Below are positions 53,852 to 64,000 of a DNA stretch of 64,000 bases, piece after piece. The translations under genes and the position numbers were made by a program. A model generated the notes under the pieces. It searched no databases and had not been told where the DNA came from. It saw only the letters and a program-made list of their open reading frames with translations. Position 1 is the first letter of the stretch, and each line of letters begins with the position of its first letter. Origin of the DNA: Methanobacteriaceae archaeon (GTDB lineage: Archaea; Methanobacteriota; Methanobacteria; Methanobacteriales; Methanobacteriaceae); assembly GCA_030656015.1 (NCBI GenBank), contig JAUSNX010000001.1, forward strand, positions 1 through 64,000, in the 5' to 3' direction.

Positions 53852-54862
53852 ATGTCTAAAACAGTTGTAGGATTTATTTTAGTGGATGCACCACACTCTG
53901 CATTGAATAATGCTGGTGCTGATGCAGGAGACCGGACAGATAACATTGTCAGAGTTAAATCTATTAGAAGAGGGCGAAAAGTTTATCCTTATGTATCAGG
54001 CCAGGCATTAAGATACTGGTGGAGAGACACTTTAGAAAAGAAATATGATTGGAAAATGTCCCCCATCGAAAGGCAGAAAAAAATTGCTTTTACAAGTGCA
54101 AACCCTATAAAATATGATGATGATGATGTTTTTGGATATATGAGGGCTTTAAAGGCAAAAGAAGGTGGAACTGTAACCCGAATTTCTCCTCTAAAAAATT
54201 CTCCATTAATTTCAGTTATTGGGCAAACTCCAACTCAAGACTTTGGTGTTATGGCCCGTCATGAAGGAGATCCAGTTCCATACGAACATGAATTTTATTC
54301 CACTGTGCTTAAAGGACTATTTTCACTAGATTTAGATAGTTTAGGTGTATTTTATACCAATGAAAAAACAGGATACAGAAATATGTATCCTCAATTAGAA
54401 GAAGAAGCTGAAGAAAAAGGTCTTGTAAAAGATGAAGAAAGTGGCAAATGGTCTATGCCAAATGATACTCGAATAAAAAGAGCTAAAGATGTACTAAAAG
54501 CACTTCCATATATCCAAGGAGGGGCAAAACAGACTTCCCACTTAACAGATGTATCACCTAAATTCGTTATTCTAGCTGCTATTGATGGTGGTAACCATAT
54601 CTTTATGAATATTACTAAAGAAGAAGATGGGGATGCAATTATTGATACTGAAGCCTTAAAAGATGTATTAATAGAATATTCGGACTGTTTACTAACCGAT
54701 GTTTACATAGGTCGCAGAAAAGGATTCATGGATAACTTAGAACCCAACATAAATAAATTAACTGAAGAAATTTTAATTGGAAACAGAAAAATCAAATCAG
54801 GTTCTATTAAAGAAGCAGTAGATCAGTTTACAGATAAAATTGAAGAGCTGATGAAACCATGA
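53852..54862 (+). CDS. cas7: Cascade backbone protein Cas7 (Cst2/DevR type)
   Basis: A 336-aa protein that coats the crRNA spacer in several copies. Family marks: VVGFILVDAPHSALNNAG at the start, KVYPYVSGQALRYWWRDTLE, and the later GGAKQTSHLTDVSPKFVI. ATG 53852 follows GAGGAGGAATAAA. Ends in ATGA overlap with cas5. Confidence 0.94.
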   Translation: MSKTVVGFILVDAPHSALNNAGADAGDRTDNIVRVKSIRRGRKVYPYVSGQALRYWWRDTLEKKYDWKMSPIERQKKIAFTSANPIKYDDDDVFGYMRALKAKEGGTVTRISPLKNSPLISVIGQTPTQDFGVMARHEGDPVPYEHEFYSTVLKGLFSLDLDSLGVFYTNEKTGYRNMYPQLEEEAEEKGLVKDEESGKWSMPNDTRIKRAKDVLKALPYIQGGAKQTSHLTDVSPKFVILAAIDGGNHIFMNITKEEDGDAIIDTEALKDVLIEYSDCLLTDVYIGRRKGFMDNLEPNINKLTEEILIGNRKIKSGSIKEAVDQFTDKIEELMKP

Positions 54863-55476
54863 AAGCACTAAGAATTCACATTGAAGGTTGGGTAACTTCT
54901 TTTAGATACCCAGCATTTATAAGTGGATTTCAGCCTACTTTGCCAGTGCCTCCTTTAAGTACGATTTATGGACTAATATCTGCTGCTAAAGGAGAATTAG
55001 TTACACCCGATGATTTATCAGTAGGTTATGTATTTAACCATCAAGGCAAGGCAGTTGATTTAGAAACTATATATGAATTATCTGATTTAAAAGGCAAATC
55101 TAATGTTATTAAAAGAGAATTTTTAGTAAATCCTGAAATTTATTTGTATTTAGATGATTTAAAATACTTGGAATACTTTAAAAGACCATTTTATCCTCTT
55201 TTGTTAGGACGTTCAACAGATTTGGTTACTGTGAGCGATATAAAAGAAGTTAACTTAGAAAAAAAATCAGATGTGAAATTAGGAAAAACAATATTACCTT
55301 TTGGAACAAGTGGAGCATTTGGCACGATTCAAGCCTTACCAACCCATTTCTCTGACACAATCCCACGTAAAGCACTTGGAACCAAGCCATTTATCTTGAT
55401 GAATCAGCTTTTTGACTATGATGATGAATGCTATTTCGATGAAGAAATGGAATGGGGTGTTTGGTTACATGAATAA
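54859..55476 (+). CDS. cas5: Cascade protein Cas5 (Cas5t type)
   Basis: A 205-aa RAMP protein that binds the 5' handle of the crRNA. It begins MKALRIHIEGWVTSFRYPAF and continues TLPVPPLSTIYGLISAAKGE, the Cas5 N-terminal signature. Start overlaps cas7 by 4 bases; its stop lies inside the beginning of cas3. Confidence 0.93.
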   Translation: MKALRIHIEGWVTSFRYPAFISGFQPTLPVPPLSTIYGLISAAKGELVTPDDLSVGYVFNHQGKAVDLETIYELSDLKGKSNVIKREFLVNPEIYLYLDDLKYLEYFKRPFYPLLLGRSTDLVTVSDIKEVNLEKKSDVKLGKTILPFGTSGAFGTIQALPTHFSDTIPRKALGTKPFILMNQLFDYDDECYFDEEMEWGVWLHE

Positions 55477-57700
55477 TGATTTACATACAAATCTTTTAGC
55501 AAAACCAAATGAAACAATTTTAAATCATACTGAAAATGCCTTAAAAGTTTTTAAAAGCATTAAAGAGTCTTATCCAAATGTTCCTGAAATTTGTGGTGTT
55601 GAGGATTTTTGGGAACACCTTTTTTATTCTATTTTTTTACATGATTTCGGTAAAGGAGCGACTGGATTTCAAGAAATGTTGAATGATTATACTAAAACAG
55701 TTAGATGGAAATATAGGCATGAAATATTATCTGCAGGGTTTGTTTCTTCTCTCCATTATGACAAAATATATAAAAATGCAATAGGATTAGCGATAATTAC
55801 TCATCATAAAGATATTAACGTTTTAAGAGAGCAATATAATACTTTTCCAAGCCCTACTGGAAAAAAATTATATGATAAAAAATTAAAGGAACTAAAACCT
55901 AATTTTCAAGAGCTAATTGAATATTTTGATCTTTTACCAGATTTAAGCCGACAATATTTAGGTTATGAATTAAAAAATTTTAGCTTAATTGATTTTAATG
56001 ATTTAAAAGATGTTTATAAGGACTCTGCACTCCCATATTACATAGAATGGGAAGATGAAAAATACACAATTTTACATAAAAAATACGGGATTTTTTTAAG
56101 AGGATTTTTAAATGCTTGTGATCATTTAGCTTCTGGTTCAAAGTATAAAATTTTAGAAGGCATTGCAGATATGCAATCCATCTATAACTTCTCAAGTTTA
56201 AGAAAAATTCAAACTGAATCTATAAGCACTAAAGGAAGTGCTTTTCTTACTTCACCAACAGGAAGTGGTAAAACTGAAGCTTCTCTGTTTTGGAGTGACA
56301 GTAATCAAAATTTTAACCATTCCAAAAGAGTTTTTTATTTATTGCCATACACTGCAAGTATAAATGCCATGTATAACCGATTGCAGGAAGATTTCAAAAA
56401 CAAAGAATTAGTTGGTTTAATGCATGGTAAATCTTCATATTTCATTTACAAAGCTCTTTCTGATTATGATTTTGATTATGAATCTAAGAAAAAGCTAATT
56501 CGAGATATAAAAGGATTAACAAAGAAAATTTACCGGCCTTATAAAGTTTTAACTCCATTTCAAATACTGAAATCGTTCTTTGGGACAAAAGGTTTTGAGA
56601 TGCAGCTTTCTGAGATGACCAATGGTTTATTTATACTTGATGAAATTCATGCCTACGATGCTCATACTACTGCGCTAATTCTGGAAATCCTAAAAATATT
56701 AAAAACTGAATACCGAGCAGATTTATTTATTATGTCCGCTACACTCCCTAGTTTTATTAAAGAGTTATTTAAAGAATATTTAGATATTCCAAATGATATT
56801 GTTATTGGAAATGACGAATTAAGGTCGTTTACTAGACATAAAGTTAAAATAATAGATGGAACCATTTTTGATAACATTGATTCTATTATAAAAGATTTAA
56901 AAGCTAAAAAAAGAGTTTTAATCGTTTGTAATACTGTATTACAAGCTCAAAAAGTTTTTGATGAATTAAAATCTAAAGTTGAGCACAGTGCATTACTCCA
57001 TAGCCGATTCATGTTAAGTGATCGAGAAAAAATTGAAAAAACTTTAGATAATCTACAGCTATTAGTTGGAACTCAAGCTATAGAAGTTTCTCTAGATATT
57101 AGTTATGATATTTTATATTCCGAACCTGCTCCAATTGATGCATTAATACAGAGATTTGGACGGGTAAATAGAAAAGGCTGGGAAAAAGGCAATCTAGCTA
57201 TGGTCAATATATTTTCAAAAGGTTCTGACAAAGATAAATATATTTACAATCCAAGTCTAGTTGAAAAAACTATTAAAAGCTTTGAAGACATTGATATTCT
57301 TTCAGAAGATCTAATTCAAAAACTCGTGGATAAAGTATACGAAAATGGATATGATGAAAAGGATCAAAAAGAATTTAATACGGTTCAAAAACATTTTAAA
57401 TCATTTCATAATCAAATAGTCCCATTTATCAATGATAAAAATAATGAAGTTCAGTTTTATTCTCTTTTTGAGTCTTATGAAGTAGTACCATTCAAATATA
57501 AGTTAGATTATATTGAAGAAATTGAAAATGGTCGTTACTATGAAGCAATGGGATATGTTTTGTCTATTAGTATAGGACAATTTAAAAAATTACAAAAAGA
57601 AAATAATGTGGAATTTGATGAAGAAACTTATTTCATAAATACGATTTATGATTCAAAAAAGGGTTTAATATTAGATTCAGAAGAAGATGGATTTATTTAA
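55469..57700 (+). CDS. cas3: CRISPR helicase-nuclease Cas3
   Basis: A 743-aa effector that unwinds and degrades DNA recognised by Cascade. The HD nuclease domain has LHDFGKG (H58, D59), YRHEILSAGF and ITHHKD. The SF2 helicase has SPTGSGKT (262-269) and DEIH (391-394), with SATLP and later QRFGRVNRKG. Start is ATG 55469 (MNNDLHTNLL), overlapping cas5 by 8 bases; the longer frame to 55412 lies wholly inside cas5. Confidence 0.95.
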   Translation: MNNDLHTNLLAKPNETILNHTENALKVFKSIKESYPNVPEICGVEDFWEHLFYSIFLHDFGKGATGFQEMLNDYTKTVRWKYRHEILSAGFVSSLHYDKIYKNAIGLAIITHHKDINVLREQYNTFPSPTGKKLYDKKLKELKPNFQELIEYFDLLPDLSRQYLGYELKNFSLIDFNDLKDVYKDSALPYYIEWEDEKYTILHKKYGIFLRGFLNACDHLASGSKYKILEGIADMQSIYNFSSLRKIQTESISTKGSAFLTSPTGSGKTEASLFWSDSNQNFNHSKRVFYLLPYTASINAMYNRLQEDFKNKELVGLMHGKSSYFIYKALSDYDFDYESKKKLIRDIKGLTKKIYRPYKVLTPFQILKSFFGTKGFEMQLSEMTNGLFILDEIHAYDAHTTALILEILKILKTEYRADLFIMSATLPSFIKELFKEYLDIPNDIVIGNDELRSFTRHKVKIIDGTIFDNIDSIIKDLKAKKRVLIVCNTVLQAQKVFDELKSKVEHSALLHSRFMLSDREKIEKTLDNLQLLVGTQAIEVSLDISYDILYSEPAPIDALIQRFGRVNRKGWEKGNLAMVNIFSKGSDKDKYIYNPSLVEKTIKSFEDIDILSEDLIQKLVDKVYENGYDEKDQKEFNTVQKHFKSFHNQIVPFINDKNNEVQFYSLFESYEVVPFKYKLDYIEEIENGRYYEAMGYVLSISIGQFKKLQKENNVEFDEETYFINTIYDSKKGLILDSEEDGFI

Positions 57701-57749
57701 AAATATTTTGGTACAGTCAAAAAACAAAATCATCTTGAATTCATTAAAT

Positions 57750-57792
57750 ACTTTGAAAAACATAAATACTTTGAAAGCCATATATTCAAAGT
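57750..57792 (+). promoter_or_regulatory. Three-site operator upstream of vapB
   Basis: ACTTTGAA occurs twice in direct orientation 18 bp apart (57750 and 57768) and once inverted as TTCAAAGT (57785-57792). The last two form an 8-bp inverted repeat around CATATA. Such spacing of about two helical turns fits autorepression by the AbrB-type antitoxin. GGTGAT before ATG 57802 follows directly. Confidence 0.6.
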
Positions 57793-57801
57793 GGTGATAA
57801 A

Positions 57802-58035
57802 ATGACTTCAACAACTAAACTTTCAAATGGGTTCCAAACTGTGGTGCCATCAGAAATAAGAAAAATATTTGATATAGGCCCCGGCGATATATTAGAATGG
57901 AAGCCCACAGAAAATGGGGCCGAAATCAAATTCCGCAAGAAAGTAAGTTTCCAGGATGTTGCAGGAATGGTAAAAGGTGAACCTACAGATGCAGTTGAGC
58001 TCAAAAAGAAGCTTCAGAGGGGAGAAGAAATTTGA
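57802..58035 (+). CDS. vapB: AbrB-family antitoxin VapB
   Basis: A 77-aa antitoxin. Residues 1-45 form the swapped-hairpin AbrB DNA-binding domain (SNGFQTVVPSEIRKIFDIGPGD); the C-terminal tail VSFQDVAGMVKGE-PTDAVELKKKL wraps the toxin. It lies between cas3 and cas4 with its own promoter region. Overlaps vapC by 4 bases. Confidence 0.9.
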   Translation: MTSTTKLSNGFQTVVPSEIRKIFDIGPGDILEWKPTENGAEIKFRKKVSFQDVAGMVKGEPTDAVELKKKLQRGEEI

Positions 58036-58421
58036 TCTTTATTGATTCCTCTTTCTTCATTGGCCTTATCCTGGAAAATGATCAATGGCACGATAAAGCA
58101 TTGAAACTAATTCCTGAACTGGAAAAATCTCAAAAAATAGTATCTGGCCTTATAATCTCTGAGGCAGTTACCATTGTAGGGAGTAGAGCAGGGGGAAAGG
58201 CCGGTAAAATGATTTATGATACCATTAAAGATAATTGCAAAATAGTTGACTCGGATTTATCACATTATGATAGTGCAATTTATACATTTTTAAAATATGA
58301 TGGAAAGCTCTCCTTAACAGATTCCGTGTCTGTGGAGATTATGAAGACTTTTAATATATCTGAAATAGTTTCTTTTGACTCTGATTTTGATAAAGTCAAT
58401 GGAATCAACAGAATTTATTAA
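58032..58421 (+). CDS. vapC: PIN-domain toxin ribonuclease VapC
   Basis: A 129-aa PIN nuclease. Acidic active-site residues are visible: IFIDSSFFIG (D5), SEAVTIV (E46 region), SLTDSVSVEIM and SFDSDFDKV. VapC toxins cut tRNA or rRNA when the antitoxin is lost. Start is TTG 58032 behind GGGGAGAAG, coupled to vapB. Confidence 0.9.
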   Translation: MIFIDSSFFIGLILENDQWHDKALKLIPELEKSQKIVSGLIISEAVTIVGSRAGGKAGKMIYDTIKDNCKIVDSDLSHYDSAIYTFLKYDGKLSLTDSVSVEIMKTFNISEIVSFDSDFDKVNGINRIY

Positions 58422-58522
58422 TATACTGATCATTAAGTGAAATAAATATAATTATAAGCAACTTAAAATCCGGAATGCTTTTAGATTTTAAAATTATCAT
58501 TCGAATATTAAGGGGATAAAAA

Positions 58523-59041
58523 ATGATCTCCAAGTCTAAAAAGAATCTTCAAATAAGAGGAACTCAAATTAACTATTATTTTATCTGTCATACCAAGCTA
58601 TGGCTATTTTCTCACAATATTCAGATGGAACAGGAATCAGAACTAGTCTCTTTAGGAAAAATAATCCATGAAAATTCCTATAAAAGAGAAAATAGGGACT
58701 TTGCTCTGGATAACATTATTAATGTGGACTTCATCAGAAAAGGAGATGTTCTGGAAATACATGAGGTCAAAAAGAGCACCAAAATGGAAAAGGCCCATCT
58801 ATTCCAGCTTTTATACTATTTATACTATCTTAAACATGAGAAGGGAATCTCTAATACTCGAGGATTTTTAGATTATCCTAAAATCCGTAAAAAAGAAGAA
58901 TATGAGCTTAACCCTACCAATGAAGCTCAACTGGAAGATGTATTTGATAAAATTAAAAATATTATTGATGATAATCTTCCTAAACCTGTGAAAAAACCTT
59001 TTTGCAGGAAATGTGCCTATTTCGAACTCTGCTGGGTTTAA
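58523..59041 (+). CDS. cas4: Cas4 exonuclease/PAM-selection protein
   Basis: A 172-aa RecB-like iron-sulfur nuclease that trims prespacers and helps select those next to a PAM. Cysteines C22 ([10 protein letters not shown]) and C161, C164, C170 ([11 protein letters not shown]) would hold the 4Fe-4S cluster; the nuclease core has [10 protein letters not shown] and [10 protein letters not shown]. It is separated from cas3 by vapBC, but precedes cas1 by 34 bases. Confidence 0.93.
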   Translation: MISKSKKNLQIRGTQINYYFICHTKLWLFSHNIQMEQESELVSLGKIIHENSYKRENRDFALDNIINVDFIRKGDVLEIHEVKKSTKMEKAHLFQLLYYLYYLKHEKGISNTRGFLDYPKIRKKEEYELNPTNEAQLEDVFDKIKNIIDDNLPKPVKKPFCRKCAYFELCWV

Positions 59042-59075
59042 ATAATAATTAAACTCATAAGAGTCCATTTTCAAA

Positions 59076-60044
59076 ATGACTAGAAAAAATTACTATTTAA
59101 TGTCGGATGGTATTTTAAAAAGAAAAGAAAACACAGTTTATTTTATAAATAAAGAGGGCAAAAGGCCACTTCCCATAAATAAGATTTATTCAATATATGC
59201 CTATGGATCCCTAACATTTTCTTCTCAGGTAGTAAACCTTCTCTCCAAAGAAGGAATTCCCATACACTTTTTTAATTATTATGGATATTATAATGGGAGC
59301 TATTATCCGCGTGAAACTCTTTTATCTGGCGATTTAATAATTAAACAGGCCGAACACTATTTAGATCATGACAAACGGATTTTTATTGCTAAAAAATTTG
59401 TAGATGGTGCTGCTAAAAATATGCTCAAAGTACTGGCCTATTACAGTGTGGATAATCCGATTAACGAGATATTAAGTGAATTAGATGGGTGTAATAGAAT
59501 AACTGAAGTTATGAATGTTGAAGGACGAATTAGAGCAGATTATTACAATCGTCTGGATGAAATCCTTCCTGAAGACTTTCAAATTGGAAAACGGACTAGA
59601 AGACCTCCAGAAAATATGATAAATTCCCTCATTAGTTTTGGAAACTCCCTAATGTATTCCACAGTTCTAAGTGAGATATATAACACCCAATTAAATCCCA
59701 CTATTTCTTATTTACATGAACCATCAGAGCGTAGATTTTCTCTTTCACTAGATTTAAGTGAAATCTTTAAGCCAATTTTTGTTGATAGATTAATCCTGTA
59801 CTTAGTTAAAAAAAGGATGTTAAGTGAAGATGACTTTGAAAAGGATCTGGATTACTGCTTATTAAATGAAAATGGTCGGAAAATTTTCCTAAGAGAATAT
59901 GATACTAGATTAAAGAAAACAATTAAACATAGAGATCTTAACCGAAAAGTATCTTATCGAAGATTAATTCGTTTAGAGGCCTATAAACTTATAAAACACC
60001 TTTTAGAATCAAAAGAATATAAACCATTTGTAATGTGGTGGTAA
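59076..60044 (+). CDS. cas1: Cas1 spacer integrase
   Basis: A 322-aa integrase of the Cas1-Cas2 adaptation complex. Metal ligands are in place: E149 ([12 protein letters not shown]), H214 ([13 protein letters not shown]) and the acidic pair in [14 protein letters not shown] (D226/E229). Full length for type I-B. Ends 4 bases before cas2. Confidence 0.96.
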   Translation: MTRKNYYLMSDGILKRKENTVYFINKEGKRPLPINKIYSIYAYGSLTFSSQVVNLLSKEGIPIHFFNYYGYYNGSYYPRETLLSGDLIIKQAEHYLDHDKRIFIAKKFVDGAAKNMLKVLAYYSVDNPINEILSELDGCNRITEVMNVEGRIRADYYNRLDEILPEDFQIGKRTRRPPENMINSLISFGNSLMYSTVLSEIYNTQLNPTISYLHEPSERRFSLSLDLSEIFKPIFVDRLILYLVKKRMLSEDDFEKDLDYCLLNENGRKIFLREYDTRLKKTIKHRDLNRKVSYRRLIRLEAYKLIKHLLESKEYKPFVMWW

Positions 60045-60048
60045 GAAA

Positions 60049-60312
60049 ATGTATCTAATTATTGTTTACGATATAAAGGTCGAAAGGGTTAACAAAGTAA
60101 AAGGATTTCTTCGCACACATCTCTACTGGATACAAAATTCTGTCTTTGAAGGAGAAACTACAACTAGTGGTTTTGTAGAGATAAAAAATGGCCTTAAAGA
60201 AATTATTGTAGAAGATGAAGACTCAGTAATTATATATTCATTTAGAACCGAAAATGCATTTAAAAGGAAGGTTATGGGAATTGAAAAAGCACCTATTGAT
60301 GGGATTCTCTGA
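60049..60312 (+). CDS. cas2: Cas2 adaptation protein
   Basis: An 87-aa ferredoxin-fold protein that bridges the Cas1 dimers. It starts MYLIIVYDIKVERVNKVKGF with the conserved aspartate D8 and has HLYWIQNSVFEGE. It is the last cas gene before the leader. Confidence 0.95.
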   Translation: MYLIIVYDIKVERVNKVKGFLRTHLYWIQNSVFEGETTTSGFVEIKNGLKEIIVEDEDSVIIYSFRTENAFKRKVMGIEKAPIDGIL

Positions 60313-60666
60313 TTTAATTACCCAAAATTTTATTTTACTCTATTTACCTTTTTAGTTTTAGTTTTTGTATATTCTAACTCAGTCGTGTGTGATTAACTAT
60401 TTTTAATTTATATTAAAATAACTTTAAGTTACTTTATTCTATTTTAAACAAATATGTTCTTAATACACATTTTATAACAATTACCTAGTACATATTTAGA
60501 TTTTAATTAAATAATATATTATTAAGCATCTAATTTCACTAAAAAGAATCCTGGATCCGTCGTCTTTCCATATAAAGAAATACCCCAATTAGAGATAGAC
60601 AAAATATATACCCTAAAAGAACAAATTATAGTAAGTATAAACCAAAATAGGCCAAATTTTTGGCCT
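60313..60666 (+). promoter_or_regulatory. CRISPR leader
   Basis: 354 AT-rich bases between cas2 and the first repeat. A TATA-like AAATTATAGTAAG near 60620-60632 could start the pre-crRNA. The palindrome AGGCCAAATTTTTGGCCT (60649-60666) directly abuts repeat 1, at the site where new spacers enter, and may guide Cas1-Cas2 or a DNA-bending protein. Confidence 0.75.
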
Positions 60667-63600
60667 GCTAAAATAAGACCATATTGGGATTGAAATAAAA
60701 TAAACAAAGAACTGAATAAGAATATTCCACATGCTAAAATAAGACCATATTGGGATTGAAATGAATTCAACCGCTGAATCAACATCTACGATTTGTAAAG
60801 GCTAAAATAAGACCATATTGGGATTGAAATCTTGTAGATGCAATAATGTTGAGTGTGGCCTCACGAGCTAAAATAAGACCATATTGGGATTGAAATTTAG
60901 TATTATTCAGTGTTACTTCAAAAGTTACAGGGCTAAAATAAGACCATATTGGGATTGAAATAGGATTCAGTGATATTAATGCACTATTCAGTGATAAGCT
61001 AAAATAAGACCATATTGGGATTGAAATGTACTACAATTACTAACTGATGGTTCAAGTGAAATCGGCTAAAATAAGACCATATTGGGATTGAAATTGAAAA
61101 AGGACATGGCCTCAACATTATCCAGTGTAGCTAAAATAAGACCATATTGGGATTGAAATGTATTAGTCCCGGTTTCACCCGTACTTGTTGGGGTGCTAAA
61201 ATAAGACCATATTGGGATTGAAATTTATATTACTTAATTGGGTTGCCCCGCCGCCTTGAGGCTAAAATAAGACCATATTGGGATTGAAATCTCATCAACC
61301 CCAACAGTGGATACTGTTTCATATTGTGCTAAAATAAGACCATATTGGGATTGAAATTAATTTAACTATTAGAATAGGAACAGCGGTTCTTTGGCTAAAA
61401 TAAGACCATATTGGGATTGAAATTTAATTACACTTATACGATTATTTTTCACACCCGCGCTAAAATAAGACCATATTGGGATTGAAATTAGTAAAACATA
61501 ACTCTTTTTTACAGTCTTTAATTTGCTAAAATAAGACCATATTGGGATTGAAATCAATATTTATTGCTTTTGACTGCGAGGCGATAAATAAGCTAAAATA
61601 AGACCATATTGGGATTGAAATATTGATGGTGAAATCAATCCCAAAGATATTAATAAGCTAAAATAAGACCATATTGGGATTGAAATTGACCCTTGTAGTT
61701 TTCCATGGTCTACTGGTGAGCTAAAATAAGACCATATTGGGATTGAAATCATTATATAAAATATTAGATAATGAACAGACAGTGCTAAAATAAGACCATA
61801 TTGGGATTGAAATATAGATAAATAATTAGTAATAGCGGTTTTGTCTTGCTAAAATAAGTCCATATTGGGATTGAAATTTTGTTATGTCTTTGATTCCTAG
61901 GACTGTTCTTATGGCTAAAATAAGACCATATTGGGATTGAAATTTGATATGTATTTTCATAAGGTCATCAGTTTCAATAGCTAAAATAAGACCATATTGG
62001 GATTGAAATACAAAAACAATACTATTCGCTACACGGCTTGTAGTAGCTAAAATAAGACCATATTGGGATTGAAATTAAATAATGGTAGGTATGCTTGGTT
62101 TTCTACACTAAGCTAAAATAAGACCATATTGGGATTGAAATCAAGGTTATCTGCATAATTTGGGGTTACTGCATTCCTGCTAAAATAAGACCATATTGGG
62201 ATTGAAATCTGATTTAGCTTATGCTACTGATGAATCTGATAGTAGCTAAAATAAGACCATATTGGGATTGAAATATATGCGGTGGGGTCTGATTCATCAG
62301 TGGGGGTGTTGCTAAAATAAGACCATATTGGGATTGAAATGATAATGCTGTGATTATTGGTGGTGGTGTTGAGGTTGCTAAAATAAGACCATATTGGGAT
62401 TGAAATATCAAAGAGGGGTGGTTCTGCAATTGTTAGGGGGAGGGCTAAAATAAGACCATATTGGGATTGAAATAAAATTACGGTGGATTGCTCAGGATTT
62501 ATTAAAGCAGCTAAAATAAGACCATATTGGGATTGAAATTTAGAAGATTATCCTAAATAAATTATTTTTTTTATAGCTAAAATAAGACCATATTGGGATT
62601 GAAATGTACACAGGTTATCAATGTCACAGTATTCAGGGATTGCTAAAATAAGACCATATTGGGATTGAAATAATACATTGCCATAGCAGTTATAGTTGGG
62701 ATTCTAGCTAAAATAAGACCATATTGGGATTGAAATACGGATATGATATTCATACCTGGAATGGAGTACACCGCTAAAATAAGACCATATTGGGATTGAA
62801 ATAGACGAACCGGGAAAACAAAATCAGCAGTTAAAAAAGCTAAAATAAGACCATATTGGGATTGAAATACCTAACCACCTCCGCAGTAACAACACTATAC
62901 GCAGCTAAAATAAGACCATATTGGGATTGAAATATAACCAACACAGCCTTCCCTTCTTCAAGAGTACAAGGCTAAAATAAGACCATATTGGGATTGAAAT
63001 CTTGCAGTGAGTATAGTTGATAAACCTGCAATGGAAGGCTAAAATAAGACCATATTGGGATTGAAATCCAGCTGCACCTTCGGCGGCTTTCCCTGTTTCT
63101 TTGCTAAAATAAGACCATATTGGGATTGAAATCGAAGAGACGCAACAAACTTATACAACTGATTTTCGCTAAAATAAGACCATATTGGGATTGAAATCAA
63201 ATTAGGCATTGATGATTATCCCTGTTCTTAACCTGCTAAAATAAGACCATATTGGGATTGAAATTAAATAAGGAGGTCACAAATACTACATTCTCTTCGT
63301 AGCTAAAATAAGACCATATTGGGATTGAAATAGGTTTACGATTTCGATTAGTATAATTACATCCTTGCTAAAATAAGACCATATTGGGATTGAAATAATT
63401 AATACTTTATATTATATATTATGTGATATTTATGCTAAAATAAGACCATATTGGGATTGAAATACTACTACAACGAGTCCATGTATTTGAATAAGCCGTC
63501 GCTAAAATAAGACCATATTGGGATTGAAATATACTTCTCTGGTTAGTTTGAATGATCACGGTAATGGCTAAAATAAGACCATATTGGGATTGAAATAGAT

Positions 63601-64000
63601 TCAGAGCCAGTATTACCAAAATCAGATAATGCTGCTAAAATAAGACCATATTGGGATTGAAATATGTTAGAATATAATAATTTAAATTCTGATGTAAGAG
63701 CTAAAATAAGACCATATTGGGATTGAAATACCGACTTATAGTGTGGATATGAGTACTCCAACGGCGAGCTAAAATAAGACCATATTGGGATTGAAATGAA
63801 CAAAACGCCCTCATGGATGCTAAACGGAAGGCCCGCTAAAATAAGACCATATTGGGATTGAAATTAACCAGAACCTTTTAAATTAACTCCACTTATTTGA
63901 GGCTAAAATAAGACCATATTGGGATTGAAATTAACCAGAACCTTTTAAATTAACTCCACTTATTTGAGGCTAAAATAAGACCATATTGGGATTGAAATAA
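60667..64000 (+). CRISPR. CRISPR array, at least 51 repeats of 30 bp, continues beyond window
   Basis: The repeat starts GCTAAAATAAGACC, continues CATATT and ends GGGATTGAAAT. Its last eight bases (ATTGAAAT) are the usual type I-B crRNA handle. I count 51 repeats (first 60667-60696, last 63969-63998) and 50 complete spacers of 33-38 bases. Only one repeat differs clearly (61848: GTCC for GACC). The final two visible spacers are identical. Orientation: the leader and cas2 are on the left, so newest spacers are at the left. All ORFs called inside it are artefacts of the repeat. Confidence 0.98.

Noticed and set aside
60573-60600. Possible degenerate CRISPR repeat in the leader (ATACCCCAATTAGAG, partly complementary to the repeat end)
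   Set aside because: Match too short and too AT-rich to separate from chance.
60522-63803. Six short minus-strand ORFs with repeated FQSQYGLILA or ISIPIWSYFS
   Set aside because: They are translations of the CRISPR repeat in different frames.
1-64000. tRNA or rRNA genes
   Set aside because: I found no tRNA cloverleaf with a T-loop GGTTCRA block nor rRNA-like conserved segments.

Overview
The window looks like the chromosome of a methanogenic archaeon of the order Methanobacteriales, most likely Methanobacterium or a close relative. It is AT-rich, has archaeal TATA promoters and oligo-T termination signals, and carries families typical of that group: giant beta-helix adhesin-like proteins, DUF5518, zinc-ribbon/PsbP-related proteins, a stand-alone TRAM protein and a DUF1538 pair with a PII protein. 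Species cannot be fixed from sequence reading alone.

Layout. 1-3.35 kb: two adhesin-like genes on the minus strand, the first cut by the window edge. 3.4-6.1 kb: small membrane and zinc-ribbon proteins, including a broken NERD-domain gene. 6.2-21 kb: a defence island with two PD-(D/E)XK-type proteins, a GmrSD-like DUF262/DUF1524 nuclease, an AP2-like DNA-binding protein, and a type I restriction-modification operon. That operon (hsdM, PD-(D/E)XK protein, hsdS, 572-aa protein with a possible HEPN motif, hsdR) carries two accessory genes. The island ends with two copies of a structured repeat, an MntA/HepT module whose toxin gene is split by a 45-bp insert, and a DUF1802 protein. 21-26 kb: a stress and envelope cluster (CsbD-like, B12-radical SAM, DUF5518, Hsp20, PRC-barrel, HicB-like). 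26-36 kb: three more adhesin-like genes with a DUF389 protein between them. 36-44 kb: transport genes on the plus strand (BASS family, P-type ATPase, UmpAB-like DUF1538 pair with PII, CPBP protease). 44-47 kb: small hypothetical genes. 47-50.5 kb: a 1155-aa adhesin. 51.7-64 kb: a type I-B CRISPR-Cas locus (cas6-cas8b1-cas7-cas5-cas3-[vapBC]-cas4-cas1-cas2) followed by an array of at least 51 repeats that runs off the window.

The most unusual signals are these. (1) Five adhesin-like genes share a 5' leader of about 160-180 nt with a hairpin, a G-tract, an anti-Shine-Dalgarno element and then the Shine-Dalgarno with a GTG or TTG start, which suggests a switchable RNA controlling surface-protein translation. 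(2) cas6 has no ATG, GTG or TTG where its N-terminus belongs; an ACG sits at the expected position. (3) About 1.2 kb of noncoding DNA upstream of cas6 holds hairpins and two pairs of direct repeats. (4) vapBC, with a three-site operator, sits inside the cas operon. (5) A duplicated element of about 70 nt shows pair-preserving changes.
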